A stretch of DNA of 54,482 nt from Chryseobacterium sp. (GCF_022712095.1 NZ_JALAHD010000038.1:1-54482); one strand, 5' to 3'. Shown: positions 42,482 to 51,278, counted from the first letter of the stretch. Made by a program: numbers and translations. The notes: generated from the sequence alone by a model not told the origin.

Positions 42482-43066
42482 ATTAGGAAAAGTATTGTTG
42501 TATTCTGTGGTTCCAGCATGGGCTACGATCCCTTTTTTGAAAAACAGGCATTATTACTTGGAGAAACTCTGGCAAAACATAAGATTCAATTAATATACGG
42601 AGGAGCAAATGTCGGTTTAATGGGAGCTGTTGCGAATGGAGTATTAAATAACCAGGGAAAAGTTATTGGTGTTCTTCCCCGCTTTTTACAATCTAAAGAA
42701 ATTGCCCATACCAGCTTATCCGAATTGATATTGGTAGAAACCATGCATGAAAGAAAAACCAAAATGAATGATCTGTGTGACGGAATAATTGCTCTTCCAG
42801 GTGGTTATGGAACATTAGAAGAACTTTTTGAAATGATTACGTGGGCACAACTTGGGCTTCATAAAAAACCAATAGCCGTTTTGAATATTAACGGATTTTA
42901 TGATGATCTCATTACTATGATCAAAACTATGGTTGATAAAGGCTTTTTAAAGCAAATCAATCAGGAAATGCTTCTCATCAGTGATGATATTGAGGAACTT
43001 TTAGAAAAAATGAAAAACTATACTGCTCCGGTTGTAGGAAAATGGATTTCTGAAGAAAAGTTATAA
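42482..43066 (+). CDS. LOG-family (TIGR00730) protein, apparent ATT start
   Basis: A 194-aa Rossmann-fold protein like the cytokinin riboside 5'-monophosphate phosphoribohydrolases. Motifs are VVFCGSSMG (6-14), GGANVGLMG (40-48), METMHERK-like TMHERK (87-92) and the signature PGGYGTLEE (106-114). No ATG, GTG or TTG codon is in frame between the pepD terminator and the first strand. The codon at the expected start is ATT (42482-42484), giving I/M-RKSIVVFCGSS. The first in-frame ATG (42518) would remove the first beta strand. ATG codons further upstream lie inside pepD. The gene is otherwise intact. Confidence 0.82.
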   Translation: MRKSIVVFCGSSMGYDPFFEKQALLLGETLAKHKIQLIYGGANVGLMGAVANGVLNNQGKVIGVLPRFLQSKEIAHTSLSELILVETMHERKTKMNDLCDGIIALPGGYGTLEELFEMITWAQLGLHKKPIAVLNINGFYDDLITMIKTMVDKGFLKQINQEMLLISDDIEELLEKMKNYTAPVVGKWISEEKL

Positions 43067-43172
43067 ACCATATCAACAATCTAAAAAAAATCCATTAAAA
43101 TAAAATATTTAATTTAAAAAAAGAGTAAATATTCCTATATTTCATTTTCAAAAAACATTATAATATTATAAT

Positions 43173-45323
43173 ATGAAATATCATTTTTTATTTTTAGGAT
43201 TATTATTCGTACAATCAATACAGGCTCAGTATAAATATCCGGAAACTCCACAAAAACCCGTAACAGATAATTATTTCGGCACTAAAATAACAGATAATTA
43301 CCGATGGCTGGAAGATCTCAAAGATCCTTCAGTACAGAATTGGTTCAAAGCCCAGGCTGATTTCAGCCACAGCATTATAGATAAAATTCCTAATCGAGAG
43401 GAGCTTTATAAGCAAATGAAGGATATCCAAGCTATGAATGGTGATTCTTTTGGAGTAATCATGCAAAGGCAAAACACCTATTTCTATACCAAGACAAAAA
43501 AGAACGAAAACCTTTCTAAACTCTATTCAGTAGATCTCTCTACAGAGAAGGAAATTCTGATATTTGATCCTGAAACTCTTGGAAAAAATACGCAAATCAC
43601 TAATTTCTCTGTAGATTCAAAAGCTAAAAAAATAGCTTTATTATTATCCAGATCAGGAGGCGAAATCTGTGAACTCAGAATTCTGGATCTTTCCACTAAA
43701 AAATTACTCAATGAGGTCTTAGGGCCTATCTGGAGTGAATTCAGTTTTGAATTTACACCGGATGATAAAGCAATCATTTATACTAAAATGAGTACGGGAG
43801 ACCCAAACAGTAATATGCTTTTAAAAGATATGAAAGCAATGATGCATGAAGTTGGAACAGATCCTAAAACGGATAAAATATTAGCTTCCAGAGAAGATTA
43901 TCCCGAACTGAATGCTCTAAGTGAACAATTTACAAGTATTTATTTCACCGATGATTATCAGTATATTGTTTTAAGATTAAGTTCTGTAAAATCAGAAAGT
44001 CCCATATTTATTGCTCCTTATTCAGAAATTAAAAACAAGAGAATAAAGTGGAAGCAGATTATTAAACCGTCTGATGATATTACGGATCTCCTTATTTCCG
44101 GTGATAAGCTTTTTTTGCTTACCCATAAAGATGCACCTAACTATAAAATCGCACTCACCAGCTTATCCAAACCCGATTTTAACAATGCAAAAATAGTAGT
44201 CCCTGAAAGCAAAGACCATGTTATTATTTCCATACACAGTTCTAAAAATTATCTGTACTATTCCTTAGGAAATGGAATTATAAAAGATAAATATCAGATC
44301 AACCTTAATACTTTAGACCATAAAAAAATTAAGCTTCCCTCAGGTATAAATGCATCAATGCCATTAAATCCTCATGAAAGTGATGATATTTACTGTAACA
44401 ATATTAACTGGCTTACCCCAAAAACCACTTATGATTACAATCCTGAAAAAGGTATTGTAGTAAAAAGTAAATACTTCAATTCCGACTCCAGCTATCCTGA
44501 TTATGAAAAACTGTATGTAATAAAGGAAACTGAAATAAAAAGTCACGACGGCACCATGGTCCCTCTTTCTATTCTCTATCCCAGGAACATCAAAATGGAC
44601 GGAAGCAATCCTACTTATATCACAGGTTATGGCGGCTATGGAATTTCTTATGAACCCAGATTTTCAAGCCGGTTTGCTACCTTACTGGAACAAGGCGTAG
44701 TAGTTGCTATTGCTCATGTAAGGGGAGGCGGAGAAAAGGGAGAAAGCTGGCATAAAGCCGGTATGAAAGCCTATAAACCCAACACCTGGAAAGACTTTAT
44801 TGCCTGCTCTGAATACCTTATTAACCAAAAATACACATCCTCTTCCAAATTAATCGGAAACGGAGCCAGTATGGGCGGTGTATTAATCGGAAGAGCTATT
44901 ACCGAAAGGCCTGATCTATATGCTGCTGCTATTATTGAAGTAGGAATGACCAATGCTTTACGCTCAGAAACAACCGCTAACGGGCCTAACCAGATTCCTG
45001 AAATCGGTAGTATTGAAAATAAAGAAGACGCTAAAAACTTAATGGAAATGGATGCTCAAACTAAAGTAAAAAAAGGAGTGAAATATCCTGCCGTTTTAGT
45101 AAGAACAGGAATGAATGATTCAAGAATTGTTCCCTGGGAACCGGCAAAGTTTGCTGCGATATTACAAAACAATTCAGCATCCGGAAAGCCTATTTTATTA
45201 TATGTTAACTATGAAAACGGGCATTTTACAAGCGATCTGGACGTAGTTTTTAAAGAATATGCCGACATTTATTCATTTGCTTTATGGCAGGTAGGCCATC
45301 CTAAATTTCAGATAAAAAAATAA
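43173..45323 (+). CDS. Prolyl oligopeptidase family serine peptidase (S9A)
   Basis: A 716-aa exported peptidase that cuts short peptides after proline. A signal peptide (1-19, ending QSIQAQ) makes it periplasmic. The N-terminal beta-propeller spans about 80-440. The catalytic domain has Gly-Ala-Ser566-Met-Gly-Gly, Asp649 in TGMNDSRIVP and His684 in YENGHF. HVRGGGEKGESWHKAG at about 515-530 is also typical. It is transcribed alone between a short AT-rich upstream gap and a strong bidirectional terminator. Confidence 0.93.
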   Translation: MKYHFLFLGLLFVQSIQAQYKYPETPQKPVTDNYFGTKITDNYRWLEDLKDPSVQNWFKAQADFSHSIIDKIPNREELYKQMKDIQAMNGDSFGVIMQRQNTYFYTKTKKNENLSKLYSVDLSTEKEILIFDPETLGKNTQITNFSVDSKAKKIALLLSRSGGEICELRILDLSTKKLLNEVLGPIWSEFSFEFTPDDKAIIYTKMSTGDPNSNMLLKDMKAMMHEVGTDPKTDKILASREDYPELNALSEQFTSIYFTDDYQYIVLRLSSVKSESPIFIAPYSEIKNKRIKWKQIIKPSDDITDLLISGDKLFLLTHKDAPNYKIALTSLSKPDFNNAKIVVPESKDHVIISIHSSKNYLYYSLGNGIIKDKYQINLNTLDHKKIKLPSGINASMPLNPHESDDIYCNNINWLTPKTTYDYNPEKGIVVKSKYFNSDSSYPDYEKLYVIKETEIKSHDGTMVPLSILYPRNIKMDGSNPTYITGYGGYGISYEPRFSSRFATLLEQGVVVAIAHVRGGGEKGESWHKAGMKAYKPNTWKDFIACSEYLINQKYTSSSKLIGNGASMGGVLIGRAITERPDLYAAAIIEVGMTNALRSETTANGPNQIPEIGSIENKEDAKNLMEMDAQTKVKKGVKYPAVLVRTGMNDSRIVPWEPAKFAAILQNNSASGKPILLYVNYENGHFTSDLDVVFKEYADIYSFALWQVGHPKFQIKK

Positions 45324-45333
45324 CAGATAAAAC

Positions 45334-45365
45334 AAACCCCCTGAAACAATTGTTTCAGGGGGTTT
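45334..45365. terminator. Bidirectional intrinsic terminator, 32-bp palindrome
   Basis: AAACCCCCTGAAACAA is perfectly inverted to TTGTTTCAGGGGGTTT. It lies between the convergent peptidase and ferredoxin genes. Confidence 0.85.
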
Positions 45366-45391
45366 AATATAATTTAAATACAAAATTTATT

Positions 45392-45721
45392 TTAGGGATA
45401 GGGAGCAATTTCTACTTCAAGCCCTTCCATTTCATCAACAATATGTAACTGACATCCTAATCTGCTGTTATCTTTCACATGGAAGGCCTCAGCCAACATA
45501 GCATCTTCCTCATCTCCCATTTCAGGAAGTCCCGGATCATTAATTACATATACCTGACATGAAGCACACATTGCCATACCTCCACAAACTCCGATTGTTC
45601 CCTCTTCTGCCAATTCATAGGAACGGATAACTTCCATTAAATTCATGGACATATCTGTGGGAGCAATAACCTCATGGGTTACTCCTTCTCTATCGGTAAT
45701 TTTAATATTGATATCTGACAT
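45392..45721 (-). CDS. 2Fe-2S ferredoxin, adrenodoxin type
   Basis: A 109-aa electron carrier. The cluster ligands are Cys46, Cys52, Cys55 and Cys90 (GVCGGMAMCASCQ, then RLGCQLHI), the C-x5-C-x2-C spacing of vertebrate/ISC-type ferredoxins. The acidic region PEMGDEEDAML is the usual partner-binding patch. It lies 12 bp downstream of a ferredoxin reductase-like gene on the same strand, so the two form an NADPH-to-ferredoxin relay. The acceptor enzyme is not encoded nearby. Confidence 0.9.
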   Translation of the reverse strand: MSDINIKITDREGVTHEVIAPTDMSMNLMEVIRSYELAEEGTIGVCGGMAMCASCQVYVINDPGLPEMGDEEDAMLAEAFHVKDNSRLGCQLHIVDEMEGLEVEIAPYP

Positions 45722-45733
45722 AATTCCGCAAAA

Positions 45734-46789
45734 TTAGTCAATTTTTTTCACAACAGCTTTCTCTGCTTCTTTACGGCTTCCGTCAAATCCGTCTACTCCA
45801 CTTACCGTTGTATATTTTAATACATATTTTTTACCCGGGTTAAGACGGTTGTAAACACTTTGACACATTAAAGTAGCTTCATGGAAGCCACAAAGAATAA
45901 GCTTCAGTTTACCAGGATACGTATTGATATCTCCAATAGCATATACTCCCTCAATATTAGTCTGATAATCCAATGCATTATTCACTACAATCGCATTTTT
46001 CTCAATATTCAATCCCCAGTTTCCTATTTCTCCTAATTTCGGAGTTAATCCAAATAGAGGGATAAAATAATCAGTATCGATATCATAAGCTTCTTCACCA
46101 TCCACCTGTACAGTAATGGCAGAAACATGTCCTTCACCTTTAATTCCTGTTACTTCGGCTGGAGTTATTAATTTAATTTTACCTTGATTTTTAAGATCCT
46201 GAACTTTTTCCACTGAATCTAAGGCTCCTCTGAATTCATTTCTTCTGTGAATCAAAGTGACTTCACTTGCTACATTAGAAAGGAAAATACTCCAATCTAA
46301 CGCTGAATCTCCTCCTCCCGCAATCACTACTTTTTTATTTCTGAAATGTTCAGGCTCTTTAATGAAATATTCAACTCCCTTTTCTTCGTAGTCTGCAATA
46401 TTCTCAATAGTAGGTTTTCTAGGCTCAAAAGTTCCTAGTCCTCCTGCTATAGCAACTGCTTTTGCTCTGTGGACAGTTCCTTTATTCGTTACTACTTCAA
46501 ACCATTCATCATCGATTTTCGTTAATGAAACTGCCGTTTCTCCCAATGTAAACCCGGGTTGAAACTGTTTAATCTGCTCCATTAAGTTATCAATAAGATC
46601 TCCCGCATTCACAGAAGGATATCCAGGAATATCGAAAATAGGTTTTTTAGGGTATAACTCAGCCAATTGTCCACCAGGTTGTGGAAGAGCATCTATAATA
46701 TGGCACTTCATTTTAAGCAACCCAGCTTCAAATACTGCAAAAAGTCCTGTTGGTCCGGCTCCTATAATCAATATGTCGGTAGTTATCAT
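45734..46789 (-). CDS. Ferredoxin--NADP+ reductase, thioredoxin-reductase-like type
   Basis: A 351-aa flavoprotein with two Rossmann halves. The FAD loop is GAGPTGLF at 10-17, and the NADPH loop AGGGDSALDW at 157-166. It has the thioredoxin reductase fold, but the CxxC redox pair is absent: the corresponding stretch before the NADPH loop reads YFIKEPEHF. This is the mark of TrxR-like ferredoxin-NADP+ reductases. The 2Fe-2S ferredoxin gene directly downstream is its natural partner. Confidence 0.9.
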   Translation of the reverse strand: MITTDILIIGAGPTGLFAVFEAGLLKMKCHIIDALPQPGGQLAELYPKKPIFDIPGYPSVNAGDLIDNLMEQIKQFQPGFTLGETAVSLTKIDDEWFEVVTNKGTVHRAKAVAIAGGLGTFEPRKPTIENIADYEEKGVEYFIKEPEHFRNKKVVIAGGGDSALDWSIFLSNVASEVTLIHRRNEFRGALDSVEKVQDLKNQGKIKLITPAEVTGIKGEGHVSAITVQVDGEEAYDIDTDYFIPLFGLTPKLGEIGNWGLNIEKNAIVVNNALDYQTNIEGVYAIGDINTYPGKLKLILCGFHEATLMCQSVYNRLNPGKKYVLKYTTVSGVDGFDGSRKEAEKAVVKKID

Positions 46790-46821
46790 AGTATAAATAA
46801 ATTTTATTATATGTATTCCCG

Positions 46822-46829
46822 CAAATTTA
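46822..46829 (-). promoter_or_regulatory. -7 element for the reductase-ferredoxin operon
   Basis: CAAATTTA is TAAATTTG on the minus strand, 32 bp before the start codon. No -33 TTG at the normal distance. Confidence 0.5.
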
Positions 46830-46939
46830 CTAATTTTAGCCCGAAGTGATTGGATTGATTCTAAATAAAAAACTGAGATTTATCAAAGAGCTGAGAAAAT
46901 AGGTTTTCAATTTGGCAACCTTTTTGTAAAAATGATATT

Positions 46940-47710
46940 ATGAAGAAAATGTTAACTATTATAGCATTATTATTATTCTGTTTGGGGTCGGCCCAAATAG
47001 ACAATATTGCAGATGGAGAATCTCTTACTTTAAGAATTCATTATGGTATACTGAATGCCGGAACGGCTAATCTTACTACTAAAAAAACTACTTATAGAGG
47101 AGTACCACATTTATATGCAAAAGGCGTCGGACAAACTACCGGTGCTGTAAAAGCATTCTTCAAAGTGGAAGATTTATATGAAAGTTTCATTAATACAGAA
47201 ACCGGTTTGCCCAGTTTCTATGTAAGAAACGTTCGCGAAGGTGGCTATCGTCAACATTTTGAAACCACATTCAATCATGATAATCACACTTTGATTTTAA
47301 CCGACAAAAAAAATCCTGCCAATGGTTCCAGAGAGATTAAGTCTGTAAAAGGTGTTCAGGATATGCTTTCCTGCTTTTATTATTTGAGAAGTAAAAGCCC
47401 TGGCGAATTGAAAGTCGGAACCGTCATTAATATGAATGTATGGATTGATGATGAAATGTTTCCTTTTCAACTAAAAGTAGTAGGAACAGAAAATCTTAAA
47501 ACAAAATTCGGAACGATTAATTGTCTCAAAATAATACCTTCTGTAAAAAGTGGAAGAGTTTTTAAAGAAAAAGAAGGAGTTACGATGTGGGTATCCAATG
47601 ATGCCAATCATATTCCTATCTTATTAAAAGCCGAACTTGCTGTAGGTTCTTTAAAAGCAAGTATCGATAGTTATAAAAACGTGAAATATCCTTTGAACTT
47701 CACAAAATAA
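46940..47710 (+). CDS. DUF3108 domain-containing exported protein
   Basis: A 256-aa protein with a signal peptide (about 1-19, MKKMLTIIALLLFCLGSAQ) and one DUF3108 domain. The pattern GESLTLRIHYGILNAGTANL, then SFYVRNVREGGYRQ and the final GVTMWVSNDANHIPILLKAEL is characteristic. The beta-rich fold is expected to sit in the periplasm, but the role is unknown. It is a single-gene unit, divergent from the ferredoxin reductase operon, and ends in a strong hairpin. Confidence 0.83.
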   Translation: MKKMLTIIALLLFCLGSAQIDNIADGESLTLRIHYGILNAGTANLTTKKTTYRGVPHLYAKGVGQTTGAVKAFFKVEDLYESFINTETGLPSFYVRNVREGGYRQHFETTFNHDNHTLILTDKKNPANGSREIKSVKGVQDMLSCFYYLRSKSPGELKVGTVINMNVWIDDEMFPFQLKVVGTENLKTKFGTINCLKIIPSVKSGRVFKEKEGVTMWVSNDANHIPILLKAELAVGSLKASIDSYKNVKYPLNFTK

Positions 47711-47715
47711 CAAAT

Positions 47716-47746
47716 AAAAAAGCTTTCGAAATCCGAAAGCTTTTTT
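47716..47746. terminator. Bidirectional intrinsic terminator
   Basis: AAAAAGCTTTCG pairs with CGAAAGCTTTTT around a 5-nt loop, with A and T runs on both sides. It separates the convergent DUF3108 and pheS genes. Confidence 0.85.
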
Positions 47747-47748
47747 AT

Positions 47749-48759
47749 TTATAAAGTTTTGAACTGTTCTAAAGTTCTGATATCGTTCTCAAAAAACATT
47801 CTTATATCACTCATTTGATAAAGAAGCATTACAATTCTTTCAATACCCATTCCAAAAGCATATCCTGAATATTTATCAGCATCAATGTTTACGTTCTTCA
47901 AAACGGCAGGATCTACCATTCCGCATCCCATAATTTCAAGCCAACCGGTTCCCTTGGTAATTCTATAATCGGTTTCAGAATTTAATCCCCAATATACATC
48001 TATTTCAGCACTTGGCTCTGTAAACGGAAAATAAGAGGGTCTCATTCTGATTTTAGATTTTCCGAACAGCTCAGTGGTAAAAAACTGAATGGTTTGCTTT
48101 AAATCTGCAAAACTTACGTTTTCATCAATATATAATCCTTCTATCTGATGGAAAATACAGTGAGAACGTGAAGAAACCGCTTCATTTCTGAATACCCTTC
48201 CCGGAGACAAAATTCTTATCGGAGGCTGATTTTGCTCCATATAACGGATCTGTACGGAAGAGGTATGAGTTCTTAAAAGAATGTCAGGGTTTTGTTCAAT
48301 AAAGAAAGTATCCTGCATATCTCTCGCCGGGTGATATTCCGGAAGATTAAGCGCCGTAAAATTATGCCAGTCATCCTCAATCTCCGGTCCGTCCGATACG
48401 GCAAAACCTATAGATTTAAAGATTTCTATAATTCTGTTTTTAACCAGATTGATAGGATGTCTTGATCCTAAATCTAAGGGGAAAGCAGGTTTAGTAAGGT
48501 CTTCTTTCTCCACCACAATGGAAGAGCCGGAAGCATTTTTCAAATCTTCCAGTTTCCCGGCAACAGCCTGTTTTAAAGAATTGATTTTCTGACCAAATTC
48601 TTTTTTCTGATCGTTAGGAACTTCTTTAAATTTTTCAAAAAAATCGTTCAGAACTCCTTTTTTCCCATTATACTTAATTCGGAAGTTTTCTATTTCCTCC
48701 TTATTAGTTGTATTGAAGCTGTTTACTTCAACGAGTAGTTCTTCTATTTTTTCTATCAT
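47749..48759 (-). CDS. pheS: Phenylalanyl-tRNA synthetase alpha subunit
   Basis: A 336-aa class II aminoacyl-tRNA synthetase subunit. The N-terminal coiled coil (about 1-90) binds tRNA. Motif 2 is [20 protein letters not shown], and motif 3 [18 protein letters not shown] is near the C-terminus. The Phe-pocket segments [21 protein letters not shown] and EPSAEID are also present. pheT is not adjacent, which is common in this phylum. It has a -7 element at 48789-48796 and ends at a bidirectional hairpin. Confidence 0.95.
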   Translation of the reverse strand: MIEKIEELLVEVNSFNTTNKEEIENFRIKYNGKKGVLNDFFEKFKEVPNDQKKEFGQKINSLKQAVAGKLEDLKNASGSSIVVEKEDLTKPAFPLDLGSRHPINLVKNRIIEIFKSIGFAVSDGPEIEDDWHNFTALNLPEYHPARDMQDTFFIEQNPDILLRTHTSSVQIRYMEQNQPPIRILSPGRVFRNEAVSSRSHCIFHQIEGLYIDENVSFADLKQTIQFFTTELFGKSKIRMRPSYFPFTEPSAEIDVYWGLNSETDYRITKGTGWLEIMGCGMVDPAVLKNVNIDADKYSGYAFGMGIERIVMLLYQMSDIRMFFENDIRTLEQFKTL

Positions 48760-48788
48760 TACTTTACCCTTTCAATAATATATATTTG

Positions 48789-48796
48789 CAAAAATA
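48789..48796 (-). promoter_or_regulatory. -7 element for pheS
   Basis: CAAAAATA is TATTTTTG on the minus strand, 29 bp before the start codon. Confidence 0.5.
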
Positions 48797-48831
48797 AGAT
48801 TTTTCAATTGAATAGCTTTCCTTATTTTTCA

Positions 48832-48863
48832 TAAAAAAAATCTGCCTCTTTAGAGAGGCAGAC
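48832..48863 (-). terminator. Intrinsic terminator after the YceI gene
   Basis: TCTGCCTCT at 48841-48849 pairs with AGAGGCAGA at 48854-48862. On the minus strand it is followed by a U run (plus-strand A run at 48833-48840). Confidence 0.82.
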
Positions 48864-48894
48864 TTCAATCACTTATTTCACTTAAATAAAAAAA

Positions 48895-49575
48895 TTATTT
48901 CTTTTCTAAAGCTTTAACGAGAATTTGAAGAGTTACCTCATCTTTAATTACTCCATTCGCGGCGGGAGCCTGGAATTTTACTCCAAATTCATCCCGGTTA
49001 ATATCTTTTGGTTCCGTTGCAATCGTTACATCCCCTTCTTTCACGGCTACATTGGCTTTAAACTGAACTGGTTTTGTAATTCCTTTAATGGTCAAATTTC
49101 CATCTAAGAGTGTATTATAATCTCCTTCTGCCATAGGAGAGATTTTCGTAATTTCGTAAGAAGCCGTCGGAAATTTTTCTACCTCAAAAAAATCACCGCT
49201 TTTAAGATGTACGTTCAGTTTTCCTAACTGATCTGCATCATCCTTTAAATCTACGGAAGTTAATGAGTTCATATCAGCAACAAATTTTCCACTTTCCAAT
49301 TTTCCGTCTTTTACCGTTACATCACCACTTTCAAATTTAATATTTCCAAAATGACTTGTACTCTCAGACTTTAAAACCTTATATCCTTTCCATTCTACCT
49401 TACTGTTCAAAGTATCTAATGTATATTGATTTCCGTCTTTAGTGGTAGTAACTTCACCGCTTTCGCTAGTCAAGGGCTTCTCCTTTTTACAGGAGACCAT
49501 TACCAAAGCTGTAAAAAAAGCAGTAATGGTTAATGAAAATATTTTTTTTCTCATTTTTTTAATATATTTATTCAT
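48895..49575 (-). CDS. YceI family lipoprotein
   Basis: A 226-aa protein with an N-terminal lipoprotein signal (Cys29 in VMVSCKKEK) and a YceI lipocalin-like domain from about 50. The latter is supported by the strand series KVEWKGYK, HFGNIKFESGDV, NSLTSVDL, HLKSGDFFEVEKFPTASYEI, GNLTIKGITKPVQF and DEFGVKF. YceI proteins bind isoprenoid-like lipids such as polyprenyl pyrophosphate. An alternative ATG at 49554 (residue 8) gives a more compact signal peptide. The gene is divergent from the ABC ATPase gene. Confidence 0.87.
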   Translation of the reverse strand: MNKYIKKMRKKIFSLTITAFFTALVMVSCKKEKPLTSESGEVTTTKDGNQYTLDTLNSKVEWKGYKVLKSESTSHFGNIKFESGDVTVKDGKLESGKFVADMNSLTSVDLKDDADQLGKLNVHLKSGDFFEVEKFPTASYEITKISPMAEGDYNTLLDGNLTIKGITKPVQFKANVAVKEGDVTIATEPKDINRDEFGVKFQAPAANGVIKDEVTLQILVKALEKK

Positions 49576-49610
49576 GCTAATATAATAAAATTAATTCTTT
49601 CATAAAACCT

Positions 49611-49618
49611 TACTTTTG
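49611..49618 (+). promoter_or_regulatory. -7 element abutting the ABC ATPase start codon
   Basis: TACTTTTG matches TAnnTTTG and ends 4 bases before the ATG at 49623. No later start is possible without losing the first ABC strand, so the mRNA is predicted to be leaderless. Confidence 0.55.
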
Positions 49619-49622
49619 TAAT

Positions 49623-50555
49623 ATGCTATTAGAAGTAAATAATTTATATTTTTCACATACACCTGAAAAACCTCTTTTTCAGAACTTCAATTTAAAAATA
49701 GAAGAAGGGAAAATTGTAGCATTGGCAGGAGAAAGTGGCTGCGGAAAATCTACTTTGCTCAATCTTGTTTATGGGCTTCTAGATTGGCAGGAAGGGGAAA
49801 TTATCTTTAATGGCACAAAACTGCTGGGTCCCAAAGGCAACCTCGTTCCCGGAGAAAGTGAGATGAAGTTTGTAGCTCAAAATTTTGATCTGATGCCCCA
49901 TTCCACTGTAGCTGATAACGTAGGAAAATTTATATCCAACATTAATTTAGCCCAAAAGAAAGAGAAAGTTCTTGAACTTCTGGACGTAGTAGGCTTACAG
50001 GATTATGCTGACATTCACCCCAAATATCTTAGCGGCGGACAGCAGCAAAGAGTTGCCATTGCCAGAGCGCTTTCCGTTCTTCCCAAATTGCTTATTCTGG
50101 ATGAACCCTTCAGTAATCTGGATTTTTCAAGAAAGATAGAGCTGAGAGAAAAACTTTTCAGATATGTAAAACAAAATAATATCTCCCTTATCATTTCTAC
50201 TCATGAGCTTCAGGATATACTGCCATGGCTGGATCAGATTATTATATTACAGGACGGAAGACTCATACAGAATGATAACCCTGAAGAAACCTATAAAAAT
50301 CCTTACAACTCTTATGTGGCAAAACTTTTTGGAGAAGTTAATATTTTCAGTGATGACGAAAAACAGGAATTTCAGATAACAAAATTTTCCTATTATCCCC
50401 GTGAAATTATAATCAGTGAAAACGGTCTGGAGGCAGAAGTTATAGAAAGCAGATTTGCAGGAGCTCACTTCTGGAATAAGATTAAATGCAGAAACAAAGA
50501 CCTTATTATATACAGCAATAACCGACTGGAAAACCCTATAAAAATAATGCTCTAA
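49623..50555 (+). CDS. ABC transporter ATP-binding protein (orphan)
   Basis: A 310-aa ABC ATPase. The Walker A motif GESGCGKST is at 36-44, the signature LSGGQ at 136-140, Walker B LLILDEP at 156-162 and the switch His194 in STHELQ. Residues about 230-310 form an extra beta-rich tail that may be a TOBE-like regulatory domain, as in ion or small-molecule importers. No permease or binding-protein gene is adjacent, so the membrane partner must lie elsewhere. Confidence 0.87.
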   Translation: MLLEVNNLYFSHTPEKPLFQNFNLKIEEGKIVALAGESGCGKSTLLNLVYGLLDWQEGEIIFNGTKLLGPKGNLVPGESEMKFVAQNFDLMPHSTVADNVGKFISNINLAQKKEKVLELLDVVGLQDYADIHPKYLSGGQQQRVAIARALSVLPKLLILDEPFSNLDFSRKIELREKLFRYVKQNNISLIISTHELQDILPWLDQIIILQDGRLIQNDNPEETYKNPYNSYVAKLFGEVNIFSDDEKQEFQITKFSYYPREIIISENGLEAEVIESRFAGAHFWNKIKCRNKDLIIYSNNRLENPIKIML

Positions 50556-50830
50556 TTAATTCCAACTCACACATAATCTTAAACTTATTAGTATTTTGTG
50601 GATAAAAATGAGGGATATTCTCTGGTGAATTAATTCTTTTTCTTTACATTTGTTATTCAACAGCATAAGGAAATCTTTGGTTAATTCTCTTTCTGCCTTT
50701 AGGACAGCCATTAGCAATCTTTGCAATCAAGTTCTTTGAAAGATTACACTGTCCAATTTTTTCCTTTTTTTATGACAAAAAAATGCGCCCGTTAAGACGC
50801 ATTTTCATTTTTTAATATCGTAAACTTATT
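50556..50830. other. 275-bp intergenic region with possible structured RNA
   Basis: The longest stretch without an assigned gene. It holds a -7-like TACATTTG at 50645-50652. It also has a nested inverted repeat: GGACAG at 50702-50707 with CTGTCC at 50749-50754, and AATCTTT at 50716-50722 with AAAGATT at 50739-50745. A T-rich run follows, as in an intrinsically terminated small RNA. On the minus strand the same interval also reads as an open frame of about 38 codons ending at TAA near 50655, so a gene remnant is possible instead. Confidence 0.4.
50780..50805 (-). terminator. Hairpin terminator after the zinc-ribbon gene
   Basis: AAAATGCG pairs with CGCATTTT around a 10-nt loop, with A and T runs on both sides. 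It lies just past the stop of the minus-strand gene. Confidence 0.7.
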
Positions 50831-51175
50831 TTAAGCTTTCTTCACAAATTCTGACTTTAATGCCATGGACCCGAAACCGTCGATCTTACAGTCAATATTA
50901 TGATCACTATCAAAATTCAATCTGATATTTTTCACTTTTGTTCCGGCTTTCACTGGTTTTGGAGCCCCTTTTACCGGTAAATCTTTAATCACTACTACAG
51001 AGTCTCCATTTTGCAATTCGTTTCCGTTGGAATCCAGTATTTTACCTTCACCAGAAGCTTCAGCACCTCCTTCTTCAGGGTTCCATTCATAAAAACACTG
51101 GGAACATACCATTACATTATCACTCGGATAAGTAAATTCAGAACCACATTTTGGACAAAGTATTGTATCACTCAT
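50831..51175 (-). CDS. PhnA/YjdM-type zinc-ribbon protein
   Basis: A 114-aa protein with an N-terminal zinc ribbon (Cys6, Cys9, Cys24 and Cys27 in CPKCG and CSQC) and a PhnA-type SH3-like C-terminal domain ([23 protein letters not shown] onward). Despite the historical name, members are not shown to act in phosphonate breakdown. The start at 51175 gives the canonical [15 protein letters not shown] at 51190 is rejected because it overlaps the -7 element. A good minus-strand promoter precedes it. Confidence 0.88.
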   Translation of the reverse strand: MSDTILCPKCGSEFTYPSDNVMVCSQCFYEWNPEEGGAEASGEGKILDSNGNELQNGDSVVVIKDLPVKGAPKPVKAGTKVKNIRLNFDSDHNIDCKIDGFGSMALKSEFVKKA

Positions 51176-51189
51176 ATTTTTATTTTTCA

Positions 51190-51219
51190 CAAAAATAAGG
51201 CTAACTCCTTTGGAAACAA
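51190..51219 (-). promoter_or_regulatory. -33/-7 promoter for the zinc-ribbon gene
   Basis: On the minus strand TTG (CAA at 51217-51219) is followed after 19 bp by TATTTTTG (CAAAAATA at 51190-51197). It fixes the start codon at 51175. Confidence 0.7.
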
Positions 51220-51270
51220 AACAAATTACCTACTTTATACTTTTTAGTTTCACTTAATTAATTAAAACCT

Positions 51271-51278
51271 TATTTTTG
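51271..51278 (+). promoter_or_regulatory. -7 element for the rRNA methyltransferase gene
   Basis: TATTTTTG matches TAnnTTTG and is 25 bp before the ATG at 51304. Confidence 0.5.

Noticed and set aside
43157..43172. 16-bp AT-only palindrome just before the prolyl oligopeptidase gene
   Set aside because: Low-complexity A/T sequence is expected here by chance, and no -7 element or other feature supports it.
51176..51190. GTG start at 51190 for the zinc-ribbon protein
   Set aside because: The codon overlaps the -7 element, so it would not be transcribed; the Met at 51175 gives the canonical N-terminus.
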